64,000 bases of DNA from Gonium pectorale (taxonomy: Eukaryota > Chlorophyta > Chlorophyceae > Chlamydomonadales > Volvocaceae). The stretch is taken from contig LSYV01000075.1 of the NCBI GenBank assembly GCA_001584585.1, forward strand, positions 131,352-195,351, read 5' to 3'. Each line of letters starts with the position of its first letter. Position 1 is the first letter of the stretch. A program made the translations under genes and the position numbers. The notes beneath the pieces are model-generated. The model was given only the letters and a program-made list of their open reading frames with translations, did not search any database and was not told where the DNA came from. Shown in pieces: positions 61,501 to 64,000 of this stretch.

Positions 61501-64000
61501 CGACACAGGCGCAGCAAAAGCGGCTGCCGTGGCGTCTCTGGCGGGGCCGGAACAGTTCCCAGAGCCAGATGTTGAGCTGGGCAGCGCGGGGCGGCGGGGT
61601 GAGCCGCCGCTGCCTCTCTCCACGCCTCCGCCGACGCCGCCACGCCCGACGGCGCCGCCGCAGGCGGGTCCCACGGCTCCCCCGCAGAGCCCGAGCCCAA
61701 TCCAGATCCAGTCGCAGCAAGATCCGAACCAGGCCAATGTGCACCACGCCGGTGTCGTACAGCGTCTGGGAAGGGTGGTGGGCCCGATGGCAGCGGCCGC
61801 TGCCTCCGCCAGCGCGGCGGTGCTGCGCGCGGCTCAGTCGGGCCGCGCCGCCCGCCGCGCCGCGCGGCGCGCCTTCCGCCCGCTCGGCATGGGCGCCGGG
61901 GTGCCGCCCAGCGAGACCGGCAGCAGCAGCGTCGGCGGGGAGGGCGTCAGCGACGCGGGCGACTGGGAGGCTGAGTCCTCCGGGCACCACCATAACAACG
62001 GCGGCGGCAGTCGCGGCGCCAGCGCTGGCGGCGACGGCGGCTGGACCGGCGGACGAGGCGGCAGCGTCGGCGGCGGTAGCGACGGCGGTGGTGGTGAAGG
62101 TCCCCGTGCGGGAGGTAATGGCGGCAGCGGCAGTGGCGGCGCGGCGGGCGGCGTACGGGACGGCAGCGGGGCCGGCGAGGCTGCAGGGGCCGGCGATGGC
62201 GGTGACAAAGGCGCGGCGGGGCCGATAGCCCCCGGGCTGCAGCCGCAGGTATCTGGCGGCAGCGGCGCCGCCGGCAAGCAGCGCAGCGTGGAGATGGAAC
62301 GAAGCGAGTCCGGCGGCGGGCGGCGCACCGGCACCGGCACCGGCAGCGGCAGCGTCGGTGGCGGGGACGGGGGCGGCCGCGGCGCTGGCAGCGGCAGCGG
62401 CCGCATCGCCGGTACCGGTACCGGCGGTGGCGTCAGTGGAGTGCTACACAAGCTGCTGCCGCCCGTGAGGACGACGGGTAGCGAGCGGCCGAGGGCTGAG
62501 GGCGGTCCGGACGGCGAGCTCCGGCCGGCCATAAGGGTGAGTCCGCTGAGGCCGCTGTGACACAGACGAGAGACGACAGGAGTGGATGTATGGGTTGCGG
62601 GGAGGGGGAGAGGGCACGCGGGTCACGAGGGCCTGCACGGAGGCAGGCGGGGATTGGGGCGACGAGCGCGCACAACAGGTAGCCGGTATGTAGGCAGTAG
62701 TCGGAGAGGTACGCAGAGAGCAAGGCAACGGTGTGGCTTCGCGAGGAACACCCGAAGGCGAGGCACTTGCAGCACGCGGCGACGCGGCAGGGCGTCTTCA
62801 TACAGACACCAATTACAGGCTCCCACAGAGGGGCTGCAGGCCACACGAGCCGATTGGCTCCCTATGCTTCTGCGGTCGGTGCGGTGTGTCCTGTGGATGT
62901 TCATGGCGTACGAGACGACCAGCGCCCCCATCGGCCTCACGCACGCTCTCAATGGCTCGCGCTCGTGTGCCACTCACAACACTCTTCTCCCAACCCGCGG
63001 AGCAGGACAACCAGCCTGTCCATTTGTGTCTTTTCGCCGGCCTCCACCCTTCATACTCGAGCTTGTAACCGTACTGCGTTGGCCCGCGTGCTGTCCAACG
63101 CTGCCGTACCAATCGCATAGCTCCTTGCCTACAGGCCTACACCCTCGTGCTCACCTCTCACACCTTCGTTCCCCCCTCTCGCTCCCCCTCCCAGTGGGAT
63201 GTCCTCAGCCTGGCGCACCAGCTGACCATGGAGGTATCGGTGGTCTGCGCGCTCTTCCTGACCCTGTTCTATTGGGTGAGCGGGCGGGCGGACGGGCGCG
63301 CGGGTCGTTCTATTGTTGGACCGTGCGCAGACCGGGCAACGGCGCCAGTCACCCGCTGCTGCACCGGAACCTTGCTCGCCTGCACGCTGGAATCGCGGCT
63401 GCACGCAAACTTGATGGACTGACGTGTTGAACTGAAACCGACTTGTGTTGAAATGAAACTACGTGTGTGAGCAGGCGGGCGGGGCACTCGGTATGCTACG
63501 CTCGGGGCCGGGTCACGCCCCGCTGCCCCGCCGCCCTGCACCTCTCACCTCGGGATCGCTGCCCGCCGCTCGCACCGCGCATGCCGTTGTATCAACTCCA
63601 CTTCGCCGCGCCCCTTACCGCCGGCGCCCCGCAGGGCGGGCTGGTGGGCCTGGCTGGCGAGCCGTACAACCGCCGGTCGGCCGCCAACTACATGAAGCAC
63701 GCCGGCAACAGCGTGCTGGCTCTGGCGCAGGTTGTATGCACCCGCCTGCCCATTGTGTCGTACCACTTCACGGTACGTACGGCAGGCGCTCTGTTGCTGG
63801 TGCGCTGACAGCATTGACCCGCCGACAGCTGCTTGGAGGCTAGGGGCGCCACCTATCGCCCGGTTGCTACCAGGCGCCGGCGCTAGAGGAGCCATAGCCG
63901 TCGCCAGCGCGGGGCTGAGGCGGTATGCCATACACCTCGTCCCGTCGCTGATACGCCGACTACCGTGTTCCGTACAGGCCGTGCTCCTGTACCTCGCGTC
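58593..64000 (+). CDS. Multi-pass membrane protein, Rolling stone/AIG1-like, incomplete
   Basis: Partial model: exon 1 58593-60083 (with a frame break near 59286 and a gap at 59546-59565), then 60470-60566, 60855-62536, 63195-63275, 63635-63772, and exon 6 from 63978 running off the window. Phases agree from exon 1's end onward. Hydrophobic helices include FIAVLIVVLSLLLSALA, SLLVLAHIVMALYLLAVLL, NLSLFCIAAALAAVN, VSVVCALFLTLFYW and SVLALAQVVCTRLPIVSYHF. The patterns YFTHWNLSLF, TMEVSVVCALFLTLFYW and NYMKHAGNSVLALAQ recall Rolling stone/FAR-17a-AIG1-like proteins; this is a resemblance from memory, not a demonstrated homology, and no activity is implied. Two loops are extreme: the first is Gly/Ser/Ala-rich, and the one encoded by the 1682-nt exon 3 is more than 450 residues with Gly/Ser/Pro runs. 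Confidence 0.65.
59546..59565. other. Assembly gap (20 N) inside exon 1 of the membrane protein
   Basis: Coding-like sequence occurs in one frame before the gap and another after it, so the round 20-N length is probably a placeholder. Confidence 0.98.

Overview
The window is nuclear DNA of a green alga, most likely a volvocine or Chlamydomonas-type chlorophyte. The basis is GC-rich sequence, intron-dense genes with GTGAGT/GTGCGT-type donors, long Ala/Gly/Ser-rich inserts, plant-type plastid genes (a Rubisco assembly chaperone, a CRT-like thiol transporter, SAL1 and a phylloquinone-pathway ligase), and TGTAA motifs downstream of some stop codons. It contains three N-gaps (10838-11153, 49039-49105, 59546-59565). 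I assembled gene models by hand: exons were joined only where GT(GC)/AG borders, codon phase and alignment to remembered family sequences agreed.

Layout, left to right. 1-7103: no supported gene. 7104-15104 (-): receptor-like TKL kinase A. 18327-19583 (-): RbcX Rubisco assembly chaperone. 21529-24944 (-): CRT-like plastid thiol transporter (CLT). 25094-28042 (+): SAL1/HAL2 3'(2'),5'-bisphosphate nucleotidase. 30412-37461 (+): receptor-like TKL kinase B, a paralogue of A in opposite orientation. 37462-42314: gene-poor, with a long hairpin. 42315-43988 (-): TPRKB/CGI121 subunit of KEOPS. 44176-47631 (+): o-succinylbenzoate-CoA ligase (MENE/AAE14) ending in a peroxisomal SRL signal. 49153-50702 (-): 20S proteasome alpha subunit PSMA7/PAD. 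51097-56653 (+): COP9 signalosome subunit 2. 58593 to beyond the window (+): a multi-pass membrane protein with very long low-complexity loops.

Two themes stand out. First, kinases A and B are inverted paralogues with the same unusual layout: signal peptide, cysteine-containing extracellular domain with N-glycosylation sequons, one transmembrane helix, then a TKL kinase domain. Fourteen of fifteen exons can be paired with the same splice phases. Both carry a large insertion in the kinase N-lobe between the beta-3 lysine and helix alpha-C. In A this insertion holds a seven-copy in-frame 14-residue tandem repeat beside an assembly gap. B is complete (15 exons, 1013 codons plus stop); A has one unresolved exon and one gap.

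Second, three gene pairs are divergent with short shared upstream regions: CLT/SAL1 (149 bp between start codons, both linked to plastid sulfur and redox metabolism), TPRKB/MENE (187 bp), and PSMA7/CSN2 (394 bp, both in ubiquitin-proteasome function). These are candidate bidirectional promoters. Function assignments rest on recalled family sequences; no database search was run.
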